Positions 22,130-34,485 of a stretch of 64,000 bases of DNA are shown piece after piece. The stretch spans positions 20,150,001-20,214,000 of the forward strand of contig OU612072.1 of assembly GCA_914767715.1 (NCBI GenBank). The letters are read 5' to 3'. A program made the translations under genes and the position numbers. Below the pieces are notes generated by a model that made no database searches, was not told the origin of the DNA, and was given only the letters and a program-made list of their open reading frames with translations. The stretch's first letter is position 1; each line of letters starts with the position of its first letter. This DNA is from Membranipora membranacea (Eukaryota; Bryozoa; Gymnolaemata; Cheilostomatida; Membraniporidae).

Positions 22130-22660
22130 TTCAAATGCAGTTATGTGGCAAGAACAAACTGATATCATTTATGTCCGCTTGCATGATAGATCTTATGCAG
22201 ATGACATACCTGCCATATGAAACAATGATAACTATTTGATACACAGCCATTTATAAGATCAGATTCACTTTACATTAATTTTGTATGTCAAATCCGCTAT
22301 TTTCAAAGATTTTACCAAGACGGGCCGCTCGTCTCAAACTATCAATAAGCTGTACCTTTTTACCAAGCAAGGAAAAAGAAAAGCTGTAAGTTTTGTATTA
22401 CCGCTGGCCCGAAATTATTAGGGGGCTTGATGATAAATGTTTAGAAGTCAGTTATACCTTCGGGTTGTTACAATACAAAATAGTTAAATGATACAAAAGA
22501 ACTTAATAATTCCATAAATGAGACAGTCGTTTTAACAATGCCTACAACTAGAGACAGCCTCAGTGATTTATCACATGATGAATTGATGCTTGCTCTTCTG
22601 CTTTGGAGCTTTATTCCTCCCAGTGCCGATTTGAGACCCTTACTAAAAAATTTCAATGTT
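22130..22660 (+). repeat. Interspersed repeat (family R3)
   Basis: It aligns in order with 54230-54700: GTCCGCTTGCAT, CATACCTGCC, TTGATACACAG, ACATTAATTTTGTATG, TCAAAGATTTNACCAAG, CTATCAATAAGC and AAAATAGTT. No TIR or long open frame was noticed. Confidence 0.65.
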
Positions 22661-23025
22661 CTTACTGGTCCACAACTGAAGATCTAAACAGTCGAGAAAG
22701 TTTGTGGAAAACTACATAACAATGACGACAAAAACTTTATTCAATATTGAACATAAACCAAGCAAGCAAGCTAACTTTTTCATTAATTTTAATTCCGCAT
22801 ATGAAAATTGAAATAGTAGGGAGACGATTCTATGCTGAATTGATGATGGATTCAATAGTATCTTTTTAACAGGGAAACTGAGATCACTATCAATCATCGT
22901 TAGTAAAAATGATGTTTTACATAAAAATCAAAAAATGTTTAACCATAAGAAATATGAGTAGCTGACAAAACAGGTGATTTCAGTATCATTAGATCATATT
23001 ATATTATAAATGATCTAATATTTTC

Positions 23026-23245
23026 AGAACCCCCAATTAACACATCCTGGGCCCCATTGGAACTCACAGGTGATGATTGCAGGCCATTCCTGAAGGGTTG
23101 TCATGTAGTCCAATGGGGGTGTAGCTCATGTGGTAGAGCGCTCGCTTAGCTTGTTAGAGGTACCAGGATCGATACCCAGCACCCCAAATTCTTTTGCCGG
23201 CAGAAATTAGGTTCACTTCAACAATCGATAGCAGGCCTGAGGCAC
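23026..23245 (+). mobile_element. tRNA-Ala-headed repeat (family S2), copy 1
   Basis: The tRNA-like core at 23115-23186 starts GGGGGTGTAGCTCATGTGG, has CTCGCTTAGC (anticodon AGC, Ala) and box B GGATCGATACC. The T stem has two mismatches and the anticodon stem one, so it is not a working tRNA. The element also has a 5' part (CACATCCTGGGCCCC...AACTCACAGGTG) and a 3' part (GGCAGAAATTAGGTTCACTT), both shared with the copy at 23.85 kb. Thus the tRNA unit sits inside a longer element. Confidence 0.7.
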
Positions 23246-23269
23246 CCAACCAAAGATAGCTAATCAACC

Positions 23270-23500
23270 GCAGCGCACCAGCTGCAGCATGCCAACAAAC
23301 TGCTGCCAACAACCACCAAGCCCACCGACTGGAAGCAGCACACTGTGTGCACCATCAGCAGCACACAAGCAACAGCCCACCAACCATTTGCAGCACATGA
23401 GCGGCAGCACACCCATAAAAGGCATAAAGTTGTGCGTACAGTTAGCAGCACACTGACAAACTGGCAGCACAACAACAGCGGCACGCAAGCAGCTGCAGCC
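23270..23500 (+). repeat. Degenerate CAGCAC-rich low-complexity tract
   Basis: GCAGCACAC, CAGCAC and CAACAGC words recur irregularly over about 230 bp. The frames through it (rich in Cys and Leu, or Thr and His) follow the repeat and are not called genes. Confidence 0.75.
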
Positions 23501-23845
23501 GACAAGCGATCTATTTCTACACCATGAATGATAATCTTACCCATAATCCCCTGAATTTGACTCTAATACATAAGAAACAAACAATGGCTCCTTTTTGCAT
23601 GGATGAAGATCTAATACCACCCCAGGTCTACTGAACTGTATCACACAAGGAAATGTGGTTGGATAAGCTGTGTTTGTTACTGTCTTCAGTTTTTATGCTT
23701 GTCACTGAAATTTCCATGACTAGGTAGATATCAAAAGAAGATATTTCAAATTTTATGCGTTATTTAAATAAATATTTAGTACTGCAAAACATATATTAAA
23801 ATGGGGCTATCATTTTGTTGCAGAAAAATTGAAATACTATTATTA

Positions 23846-24090
23846 CCCCCATAATGCACATCCTGGGCGTTGGGAAACCACAGGTGTTTATGGTAGGCTA
23901 TTCCTAGTGTGATATTATGGTGATTTGCTACTCATGGGTATCAAATGGAGGCATAGCCCAAGTGGTAGAGCGATCGCTTAGCATGTGAGAGGTACTGGGA
24001 TCGATGTGGGCAGAAATTAGGTTCACTTCCATGATCGATGTCTTGTGAAAGCTTGAAAAGAGGTTTGAAGGGTCTGCAGCGCAATCAACA
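23846..24090 (+). mobile_element. tRNA-Ala-headed repeat (family S2), copy 2
   Basis: It has the same order as copy 1: GCACATCCTGGGCGTTGGG, CCACAGGTG, AGGCTATTCCT, then the tRNA core GGAGGCATAGCCCAAGTGG with GATCGCTTAGCATG (anticodon AGC). Box B is cut after GGGATCGATG, and the tail GGGCAGAAATTAGGTTCACT follows. The acceptor half is deleted. Confidence 0.7.
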
Positions 24091-24408
24091 CAAATCATGA
24101 GATTGATTACTAACATATATATAGTTTTTTTTCTCTGTCAATCATTTATACAATATTTTGCACGCAGTGACCGGCACTTTGTAATCCATCTTTCCAAAAT
24201 TACCATTGTTGCCATATGTTATAAACAAAACAATAGAAAAGAAACTTACATAAATATCATAGTGGCTTTTGCGGAAACATTAAAATACATTCAGTCAGAC
24301 GGATACAACACCGAGTGTGACTCCGAAATTTAGCTTTATGACCTATGAGAAGTGGTTGCCTGATAAAATATCAGTCATCACCATTTTCTGACTGAGGGCT
24401 CCAACCAA

Positions 24409-24480
24409 AGCAGAGGGGCGCAACGAAAGCGTGCTGGGCCCATAACCCATAGGTCGGCGGCTCGAAACCACTCTCTGCTA
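24409..24480 (+). tRNA. Initiator tRNA-Met (CAT)-like gene or pseudogene
   Basis: The 72-nt unit starts AGCAGAGGGGCGCAACG and ends CTCTCTGCTA, so the seven-pair acceptor stem is perfect. The anticodon arm GCTGGGCCCATAACCC carries CAT with the three G:C pairs typical of initiators. Box B is GGCTCGAAACC, with the A-rich T loop usual for eukaryotic initiator tRNA. There is one mismatch in the T stem and one at the base of the anticodon stem, and no T4 run follows closely. It may be a diverged gene or a recent pseudogene. Confidence 0.75.
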
Positions 24481-24949
24481 GTTATGGTTTGTTTGTCACC
24501 ATAAATTCTTCTTTCTTCAGTAGCTAAGTCCCGGAGTGTTAGTCAACATTGTAAATCACAAAGTATCTTAAAGACCAACAATTTTTGCATTCTGCGCATG
24601 CTCAGCTCTGGGCATGAGCTGATCTCTGCAAAATTGAGTCTCGGAATTCCGAAGCCATCTGATTGGCTACCTGCTCTGGTGACATACATGTGGATTTGTT
24701 ATTATTAGTTATCCTCTCTTGTCATTATTAGCTGATTTTGATTGACCATTTATGGAGGGGATATCCCATTTCCCCTTTCCAAAGTTGCAATCAGAACCCA
24801 AACTAAACTCATTGTTCTTGCACATGCGCAAATTCAAGTCACACATGATGCATACTTAGCCTTACGACACCTGCTTTGTGGTAATGATAACCTAGTTTAT
24901 CAGTGATCTACATGCCCAGTCAGATCACGAGAGTCAGTATGCAATTTTT

Positions 24950-25150
24950 GTGTAAAAGAACCTGGTGGGGAAAGTTTGTTGTATCGTTATCCGATCTTTT
25001 GATGTTGATAGACTGAACTCCCAGAATGACACGATATTGAATATTTGACCAGTTATCACACAATAAACAGCGCATTAAATTAGATTTACCTTTTTTGTGA
25101 GCCAATCAGATGTGTCATCAGTGTGTCATTTTACCATCTTTTACTGAGCC
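24950..25150 (+). repeat. Direct duplication, left copy
   Basis: About 190 bp are shared with 25740-25925: GATGTTGATAGACTGAAC, CCCAGAATGACACNATA, TATTTGACCAGT, GCATTAAATTA, CAGATGTGTCAT and TTTTACTGAGC. Divergence is about 15 percent by eye. Confidence 0.75.
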
Positions 25151-25739
25151 ACCTGGGTTTTAAGAATTACCAACAAAAAGAAAACGAAAATCTTTTGAAG
25201 GCTTTCTAATGGATTACTTATCAATTTATGGAAATGCATCCAGACCTAAAGGCTTATTTTGACCAGGCAACAGACTAGGAGTTGTATGCATAGGGAGACA
25301 ACTCTATGCTAGAAAATTGAATTGATGATGAAAAAGAAATGTTATATTATTTTGAAACATCATCATAAATCATTGTTAATGATTGCTTGATTAGGTCTCA
25401 TTTCCTTGTTGGTAACCCTGTCATATACTGGCGGAATAGATAGATGACATTTCGTTGAAAACTCCTGGTTCCGCCTCAAGTCAGCAACAAGTATGTATCA
25501 GACAAGTAAAAACTGATGGACTACCAGCAGAGCTATTCTAGGTGACAATTATTACAGAGATCATTACAGCATATTGGGTTACTATGATTAGAGCGAGCTA
25601 ACGATGTCGTTAATAACATTTCCATATATGATGTTATGCAACAAATTAGGATTCATTGACCACCATGATAGTCATTAAATTAAATGGTATATCAAAATAT
25701 TCCGGGACAACCCATTTATTGTGGTTCTTCAGCAAATAA

Positions 25740-25925
25740 AAGTATTGTTATCACAATCTTGCGATGTTGATAGACTGAACTACCCAGAATGACACCATAC
25801 TGGATATTTGACCAGTAATCATATGATAAACATTGCATTAAATTAAATTTACCCTTTTATGAGTCATTCAGATGTGTCATGAATGCGTCAACATTTCATT
25901 TTTTACTGAGCTATCCGAGCCAAGC
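25740..25925 (+). repeat. Direct duplication, right copy
   Basis: This is the partner of 24950-25150, offset by about 780 bp in the same orientation. A C-rich run follows at 25930-25942. Confidence 0.75.
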
Positions 25926-25949
25926 CCCTGTCCCCCCCCCCTCCGATGA

Positions 25950-28900
25950 ATCAGAAGAGCAAATACTGAAGGAGCACCAGCACAGATATTCTAGCAGCCA
26001 AATATAAGATTAATATCCAGAAGATTAAACTGAGGTGCTGACTTTGTCCCACTAGGTGTTGCAGATGCCACCTGGTTGCGCTTACTGAGTTGATGTTTTA
26101 TATTCCCCATATTTGGTTTCTGTTTTCTACCTTTTCACAATGGAACTTCATGTTTAGTAAGACAGATAAGTTAATATGTTCCCAGTCTGTAGGTTTGTAC
26201 TTTTTACTAAAATTTGAAGCAGTATGGCAGAGAATTAAGTGTTGCATTATCAAGGACCCTTCTCCCCCCGTCTTATAACACTTTGTGTTTAGTCTTACCT
26301 GGTTTTCCCCTTAAATTCTATTGTTTGTGGACCCTCCACTTCTTACCAAAGTAAAGAAAGCACTTGTAATCTAGCAATAACCATTTTGTGTGTTGTAAAT
26401 AAAGGTGTATCAATTTTAGGAAATTAATTGTTAGCTCTTTATTAATCCTTGGCATTGCAATGACTGCATGACCTCATCATAACATTTTATACAAGCGAAG
26501 TGAGTGTTAATATCTAGTGTCAACATGATAGATTTTGTCAACATGCCATCAATTTGTTTAAACCAGTAGTTTGATACCTCAAAAGGACATAATTGACTAA
26601 TGCTGGGAACCTTAAATAGATTGATATAAGTCATGGGGATGGTGTTACAGCCAGCTTTATAGTTATGCCACTTCCCCTATTTATTCGACCTCAACTCTTC
26701 GATTATTTATAAACTCTTATTCCCAGTGACCTAGTGACAAGCTATTACCATTGTATGACTTTTGGAGTTGTCTTTTAAAAATCTAAGCCTGTTATATCAC
26801 ACTGGCAAGACAAGGACAAAATTTGAACTTATTAATTGTGATGAAATAGAACACAGTTATTGTAGTATAAATTAACATATTAAGTAAATAAATTGATTTT
26901 GATAATCAGCTCATTATTGTTTGGATCAGTGTTTTGACTACCCAGATATGTAAAGGTTAAAATACTGGCAGAGACAACAACCAACAGTGGAATCTATTAT
27001 CATGTCCTGAGCATAAACCTCAGCCCAGATCACTCAAACTCTCTCCCTCTTTCTCGAATCCCTCCTCCCACATTGGCCCCGAGCAGTGCTTGCTGGTTAA
27101 TATGTGGTAAATTATCATAACTTTCACATGTGCTTTCCTCAGAATCCAAAAAACTGGCCACTGAATTTATTGCATTGTGGCCTAGTTAGGTTGATTGAGC
27201 CTGGAATTGTCGAAGCAAAAATTCATGTAGAAAGCCTAACATCATAGAAATCAGTTGGTAAGAACCATTTGACATTAAGTGCTTAAAAACTGAAAGTCTG
27301 TTTCTTTGCTGTCTTTGGGGCTCGGGTGACGGTTGGTGTCGGCAGTTTCAATTTTAATTTGTCAGGAAGCTTGCCTGAGTTTTTAAAGTTTGTACTGGGA
27401 CATCAGTCAAACGCGTTAAAGCTGCCAGAATTTTAGCTAGATCCAATTACTGACACAAAGTTATTTACTGACGAAACTTCTCCACAAATAGCCATACAGT
27501 GTATTCTACCACTAATCCATGAATTTATATCGATGGTTGTAATGCATCAAACATAGCTGTATGGTAAGCAGGACCTTCTTCAGTTATCTCTACGGTGGAA
27601 ATATGAAGGGGAAAACAGAAGGACATGGGTAGGGGAGATATCCCCTATCCTGTCAGACAACTACTGACAGATTTTTGTGGGGCTTTGAAGACCTATTAAT
27701 TAACCCAATAAGATATAAAGCTGTAACTTCATGGAGTTCAATGTATTGTTTAGTAAGTTGGTCAAATTGAGCTAACGACCAGTCTGATATAACCTGCTAG
27801 CCGGCAGCAACAAGGCATTCATTATAACAACAACACCCTTATTGTGTATCAAAATAGGGTTTATGTCAACAACATTCAAGAAAGAAGGAAAATGGAGCTA
27901 TCATAAGATCCCGACTGGATAGGCCTCTGAGAGATTCATAGCTTTATAGCTGAATGGAGTAAAAGACAAAGCATGTAACAGGCGGTTAAAAAGGTTAAAA
28001 AAAATAACAACTTATTGATGACAAAAAATTTTGTAAAAACTTAGTATTTTCAAACTTTATTTGTCATCACTAAGTTGATATGAATGAATGGACAAACAAG
28101 ATGAGCTGAAGATGGGCCATACTCCGCTAGCCGTTACATTGCCGGCTGCAAGCGGCCCCTTCCCTACTAGTCAATCAATTACCGTTCCAAACCCTTTCCT
28201 CCTATGTGCGCAACAATAATAAAATATTTTTGTAGCTGGGTATCATTCGGCACATCAACCCGACAAAGTTATTCACAATGATTAAATCTTGTACAGAGTT
28301 TTCACCTAGTATGGGGTTGTGTTTTTTCCAAGTTATCTCCATTGATGATTGACAGATGGGACCATACTTTTGCAAAATTTTATATAAGTCATAAAAGAAG
28401 CAGATGAGACTTTTGTCTACGAAAAATCGTAGGTTTCAGCTAACCCTAATTTTCCACTTTCATGGTACAAGGATGTGATTGTGGGTGGGAGTCTTGCAGG
28501 CGACATCAGTATGGATTGGCCTCATTGACTCAAACCTACCATCTTCACACTTCATCAGCTCTCAACAAAACATCGCTAACTGTCCATTGATCTTAGCATG
28601 TCAAATTTTTCTTTCTTCTAATTTCATCAAAAGCTGATCAATGTTTTGAACGCCTACCTATTTTTTATCGAACAACAACAGCTATTCTCTGATTGGAGGA
28701 TAGCCAAAGCTCTGCAAGTTAATTGGATGATGTCGGTGTAATAGACCTGGTCATTGTTCACAGACAAGCGCTTGTTTTAGAAAGGCCCAGTTGATTGCTA
28801 ATAAGGACGTACATCAACTAAACAACAAATTGGGTTTTGTTGATTGACATGGATGATAAAGGCCTATTATCAGAGATAGGCCTACTAGATAATTATTGTT

Positions 28901-29020
28901 ATAATTGGTCAATTTTGTAATAATATATGATGTTTGATGTTTGTTTATTTAGACATTTCCGGTATCACTCCTAAAAAAGGTTGACAAAATTGAAATGTTT
29001 ACATAAAAATTGATGGAAAA
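25950..29020. other. Intergenic, no gene recognised
   Basis: About 3 kb of AT-rich DNA. The only related piece noticed is 26640-26770, similar to 21.9 and 53.8 kb. No exon-like frame with splice sites was convincing. Confidence 0.3.
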
Positions 29021-29029
29021 ATATTGCAC

Positions 29030-31250
29030 TAGTTGAAAAATCTCTTATAGAATTCAAAAAAGCTGTTCTGCTGTTTTACAGTGCAGCATTTGCTGGGTCG
29101 GTATTTGTCGATTACTGCTTTACGGGCAGATTTTCTTTGAGTGTTAGGTCTGATTCTATTGTTCAGCGGATGGGTATTATAGGTTGAAATTTTTTAAAAG
29201 TGTTCGCTGCATAGAGACATTAAGAAGTCGGATATATAGGGTAAGGCTAGCTTGGTCAGTCTATCGTCATAGTGCTCTATGTGTGGCATCATCATGCACT
29301 TTCTCTAGTTTCTCTTTATCGGCTTCGGAGATAAACTGAAACCATACTGGGCAGGCGTAGGAAAGAATGGGTTTGACATTGGCAGCATAGAATGTTATCA
29401 GTCCTGCGGTGTTCATACCCATGGTCTTAAGCTGCTTCATCAGATACAGCCTGCTATTGCATTTGCTCACAACAGAGTCTATGTGGTCACTAAAAGACAG
29501 TTGAGAGTCTACAGTGACTCCTAATAGTTTAGCAGATTTAGATGGGGAGATAAAGGTATCATCACTGGGGTTTACATCAAGGTTCATACCAGGTCGGTCA
29601 GAAAAAGCAATATTCAATACAACAGTCTTACTTGAGTTGAGAAGCATACTGTTTTCTAAAGACCAACTATTAGCATTTGAAATAGCATCAGAGACATTGT
29701 CATCGGTGGGATTTACAATAGGCTTATAAAATGTGGTGTCATCTGCATACTTCACACAATTAAAACCTTCAGCTTTCAAGTCATTAACGTATATCAGCCA
29801 GAGAATAGGCCCAAGCTTAGTGCCTTGTGGTGCACCAACATCAATGGACTTGTATTTGGAAAATTGTCAAGAAAACTCGACGCACTGCTGTCTTGAATTT
29901 AGAAAACTTCATACTAAGTTGATAACATTGGAATTAAATCCTAGCGAGTTTATTTTAGACAATAGGATCGGGTGTTGCATTCTGTCGAACGCCTTTGAAA
30001 AATCTAAAACTGCGTTCTGGACAAATTCAATGTTTGAGTTCTGATCAAGAGCTGATGTCCAGTTATCGAGCAACTGCAGCAGTGCGTCAGTGGTACTCAG
30101 TTTCTGTTGCTAGGCATATTGATTCACATCTATTATATCAGCGAGATGTGTCGTCATCTTACTTAGGATCACCTGCTCTAGGAGTTTGCCGAGATGAAAT
30201 AATAGGCTGATGGGGTGGAAGTCTTTGTAGATGGTGGGAGTTTTGGTCTTCGGTATTGGAACTACTTGCGCGCGTTTCCACATATCAGGGAATGTGCCAT
30301 TGTCGAGTGAGCGGTTGATAATATCATGTAGAGGAATTGATACATCCTCAATGGCTTCCTTGGACACCCATGTCTTCGGTAGATGTAGCCTTTGAGGTGT
30401 TCAGCGTTCTCATCAGCATTTTAACTTCATCTATACTAAGGTGTTGTAGTTTTGTTCTGTTTGTCATTTGTTGGGCAGGTTGCGGGGAGCTACTATTCCC
30501 ACGACTTCTATGTAGTAATTATTCAGTTTTTGGCAGAATTCAGCGTTAGGTAGTTTGTTGTCTTCAATGATGATATGATCAGATTTGTGTAACTGTTGTG
30601 CTTTATTGGTGAGTTTTTTAACGCTGTCCCACCATTCTTTAGAGTTACGATTTTTATTACGAGTCTTGTTCACATGTTTTCTTTTGCTGGTGCGTACTAG
30701 TCTCCATACCATAGCCCGTAGCACTTTGCATGATGGGCATTTGTCTTTGTATGCCTCATTTCTTGCAGAGATTGTCTTCATAATACTGTCAGACATCCAT
30801 GGTGGTTTGTCGGCTCGTACCTTAGTAGTCTTCATTGGGCGGTGCTTGTCAAGTGTTTTATTAATGATGCTGTGCATGGTGGTAACCTTGCTGTGGACAT
30901 CATTAGCCTGTAAGACTGTATCCCAAGATTCTCTTGCTAGGTCGGCGAGTACATCGAGTTTTCGTTGTGGTGTCACTAGTCGGCGTTTTGTTCTAATATA
31001 TTTAGTTGATTCTATGCCCTCTCCTTTTAGGTAGATACAGCAGTGGTCATTGTTTGCTATGGGGGCTAGTTTCTCACTTGTGCTGTATTGCAGTATGTCA
31101 GTTAATATCAATTCCAGCATGGCTTCCTCCCTAGTATTGAAGTTAACCAGGTTGGAGAGGCCAAACTGAGCAGTGATATCGTCTATAGGTAGTCTGTTAA
31201 AATAGAAAGCAGTATTTAATATTGTTATTAGTTTGATTAACAAAATCCCG
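29030..31250 (-). mobile_element. CR1-like LINE, 5'-truncated and decayed
   Basis: Minus-strand order is as follows. A linker with an open 259-codon frame covers 31243-30464 (DKPPWMSDSIMKTI, EWWDSVKKLTNK). RT fingers follow at 30367-30110 (GTFPDMWKRAQVVPIPK, FHPISLLFHLGKLLEQVI). The palm follows (DFSKAFDRM, then VGAPQGTKLGP), with catalytic YADD at about 29749-29738. The thumb and C-terminal region run to 29267 (LSFSDHIDSV, ILSYACPVWF) and, after a frame change, to about 29040 (LTKLALPYISDFL). The endonuclease is absent. There are several in-frame stops and frameshifts, for example a TAG after NQYA and a TGA after INLV. The order and motifs fit the CR1/jockey-type non-LTR group. This copy cannot make a full protein. 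Confidence 0.85.
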
Positions 31251-31506
31251 CAAAACCAAACAAACTCAGGCTACTCCAAGCTATTGTTCTAAACCGATTC
31301 TGCGCTCTTGTTTTTGTGTACCATAGTTTACCCACCTACTATAATCATTTCCAAGCAACCTGTTATTTGTGTGTATTTTAATTTTCTTCTAGAACATTTA
31401 CTAAAGAGTTGACCTTTCTGCCAGTAATAGCAAAAAACAAGAGATTGAAACGAAGTATTGATAACAAGTTGCACTAGATGTCTAGTTTATCAAATAATTA
31501 TAAATG

Positions 31507-32014
31507 GACAGTTTTCTGAGCTCTTATTTATGCCTCAATTCGGAGTTGTCCCCTCTCCAGTTTGGTACTTTTAACCCACATTGCATAGGAAAAACCTGCT
31601 GAAAGAGGGTTATATTGAAAACCGCTAATTTGAGGATAAAAATGATTTTTGATTCAGAGTCTGCACCATTGAAAACCCTGGGAGACAGGGTTTCCAAATT
31701 ATTGGAGGCTTTGATGTTGATACATCTTAATTTTAGTGACGAAACTCATGAAAGATTCTGCCAAATTGTCCGCAAAACAGGCGGAAAATGCTATAATTGA
31801 CTATCCAAATATTAAAATTATTTTCCAAACTATGTCCGTATGAGTTTTCAATGTTGCAGATTCTGAATCAAAAATAATTGTTTTCATAATATAAGCGGTT
31901 TTCAAGATAACCCTCTTTTCAGCACGTTTTTCCTATGCGGCGTGTGTTAAAAGTACCAAACTGGAGAGAGGACAACTCCAAATTGAGGCATAAATCAGAG
32001 CTCAGAAAACTGTC
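31507..32014. mobile_element. Long inverted-repeat element, about 508 bp, arms about 195 bp
   Basis: The left arm starts GACAGTTTTCTGAGCTC and the right arm ends with its complement GAGCTCAGAAAACTGTC (nearly exact). Arms match through CCAGTTTGGTACTTTTAAC, GAAAACCGCT and TTTTTGATTCAGA before an inner segment of roughly 100 bp. No target duplication is obvious and there is no coding frame, so it is a MITE or fold-back type element. Confidence 0.75.
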
Positions 32015-34480
32015 TATTGTCTACAACCAGCAGAAAGTCGGATGACATCGCTAGACTCAGTATATTAGCAGCAGCCTGATGGATGTATTTAGAGTAATTT
32101 TCAATAATTTATTATCATGTTTAAAGTTCAGGCTCTGATGTAGCTACAGGAGTGACCCGACACTGACCTGATTCCTAGTAATATAGCTGAATCTAACCTC
32201 ATGAACAGACCTGTCTACATATATACCCAGGGGATCGTACGGTTGGTAGTAGAACAACATAAGTACCAAGTATTTCTTTTTTAATTTATTTTGAGACCAG
32301 GTATCAGCATTTTATAATCTATCCAAACAGTTGATCAATAATTGTAGCCCGCTATCCATAATTTGATTGAAAATATGTTGCAAAATGGGCAAGATGAAAC
32401 ATGGTCAAGAATGTCGGGCTATCAGGCTGTCGGACTACGTTAGAACATCCACCATTTGTCTTGTCTCAGGTATTAGAGAATCAGACCGTATCAATTTCTG
32501 TCACCAAAGAGACATGGATTTTCACACAGAGGCCCTATAGCAATTAGCAATGTGATATCAGCCTAGCACAAAGTAGGCCCACTTGTATGGGTGTAATTTA
32601 TCAAAAACTAAACCAGTCTAAACTGTTTGCTAACAAATGTAATTAAATGTAGCCAGCGGCATGCTCAAAGCTGGTTGAAAATGCTCAAAGACTTTTAATA
32701 TTTTATTCTAGAATTTTTTTGCAAACAGGTGTTAAAATACAGTCTGCACACAATCTACTTAACACACAAGTGTGAGGGAGATGATTGCCAGAGCTGACTG
32801 TCCCAGACTACCATTACAATAAAAATATAACAGATATTGCTGATGTAAATTTTTCTCAGCTATATCAAGTGAGTTTCCATACAAAAACTTTAGATCCATT
32901 TTCACTTTTGTAGATGCAAAGCCTGCCAAAAGCTCCCCTGTGAACCCCATGACAAAGGATGGACCTGAAGACACCAGCTGAAAACATTGGGTGGAAGGAA
33001 GAATCGTATCTGATGTTTAATGGATAGTAGTTGACAAGTTGCCTGGACTAGATGGGCCTACGTACATTGATATGGATTTATGGATCAGTGATAAAATACA
33101 TAGTGTGGCTATTTGTGGATATATGCCATCAGTATAAAGCTTTATGTCAAGATCTAAATAAAGCTATAAAGCCTTTACGTTATGCATTGATTGACATTCC
33201 AGTAACAACCTTCAAAAACTCAGGAAAACTGCTTGAAAAAGTTTTCAGTTTCAGCTATTCTAGATTCTGAACTTCTGGACCAATCAAAGATGAGAGATGC
33301 GATCCAGCAAACATACATGAAAAGCCATACACATCCTCAGGGTCAGATATGTACCCCTTATCCATATAATATAATATATATCAATGGATACTTAGTTTGC
33401 ATGGACTGAGAATGTTGATTTGTTTGGACTGCAACAAAAGACCTTCTAGCTTGCTGAATCAAAGCCTAATACAATCAAACTGGATATGCAAGGGCATATG
33501 GAGCATCCCAGTGCTATAACATAAGGGCTGATTCAAACATGGCCTGGGTTGCTGGTAGGAATTTTCCTCTGGACACCACTTGTTTGTGATGGTGGAATAA
33601 TGTCACAATCCAGCAGCCCGTAAAGTTTGAGCACATAAAACTATGCTTTCATCTAGGATTCAAGAGGAGTTTGAGGGCTTCTATCGGCAAGTCGCAACTT
33701 TCAAAAATGAAACACCCCTTCTGGGTAATTCGATGCTGCAGAGTCCCTCTTGTGGTTGTAGGAGGTCTGGAGATAGCCTGAGGAGGTTGGCTTGTTTACC
33801 TTGCTACCCCAGGCTAATCAGAATACCCACACCCTTTCCAATTTCTTTGAATTATTTGGATACCGCTCATACTGGTTCAGTAATCTGAGAGAGCCTACTA
33901 CCATACTGGTCACAAACCAGACAGTTATTAAACAGCTACAGAAGCAACACGGTACACAAAAATGGTCCCAAAGTAGATCACAGGTAACACTCTTGTGAGA
34001 TTTCCAATCAATTAGTTTAATAATCAACTGAGCAAATTCTAGTTTCTATTATTTTAGCAGTGGTAAGACTTAAACCCAATGATTGCTCGCTACAGCTTAG
34101 CGGAACTAAATAAAGGATCCAAAGGATGATATTCAGACTGAAAGGTGGGACAGAATCTATAGCCTACTATAAGTTATACTTCTTCATTCGAGGGTAAAAA
34201 CTACATGTGTACGCTTACAAAAAATAGTTTTACAGATTTCATATTTCAAAGACAGCAAATAAATATGACCATAACATCAGGCATTCTGATATTGTATCGT
34301 AGTTGAAGAGTTACCCATCCTGATATCAAATATCTGGTTACATGGCTGACAAATTTATATAGCTACCCAATTTAAATTGAGAGCTGTCTCATATTTGCTC
34401 AGATTTACAGAATTCAAATCAAATTTGTAAATATAAAAGTTTTTACCTCACAGTAGACCACCTAAAATTGAATTGTATAT
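32015..34480. other. Intergenic, no gene recognised
   Basis: There are short frames on both strands only. A 71-codon minus-strand frame at 32759-32974 extends upstream without a stop for a few codons, but it has no recognisable domain or good splice context. Confidence 0.3.
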
Positions 34481-34485
34481 GGTGA

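Noticed and set aside
24950-25925. LTR retrotransposon with short LTRs
   Set aside because: The 190-bp pair lacks TG...CA ends, a primer binding site or any gag/pol frame between the copies.
29030-31250. Functional LINE open reading frame
   Set aside because: Several stops and frame changes, and no endonuclease domain; called a relic.
32759-32974. 71-codon minus-strand frame as an exon
   Set aside because: It ends in a stop with a hydrophobic tail and has no recognisable domain or matching partner exon.
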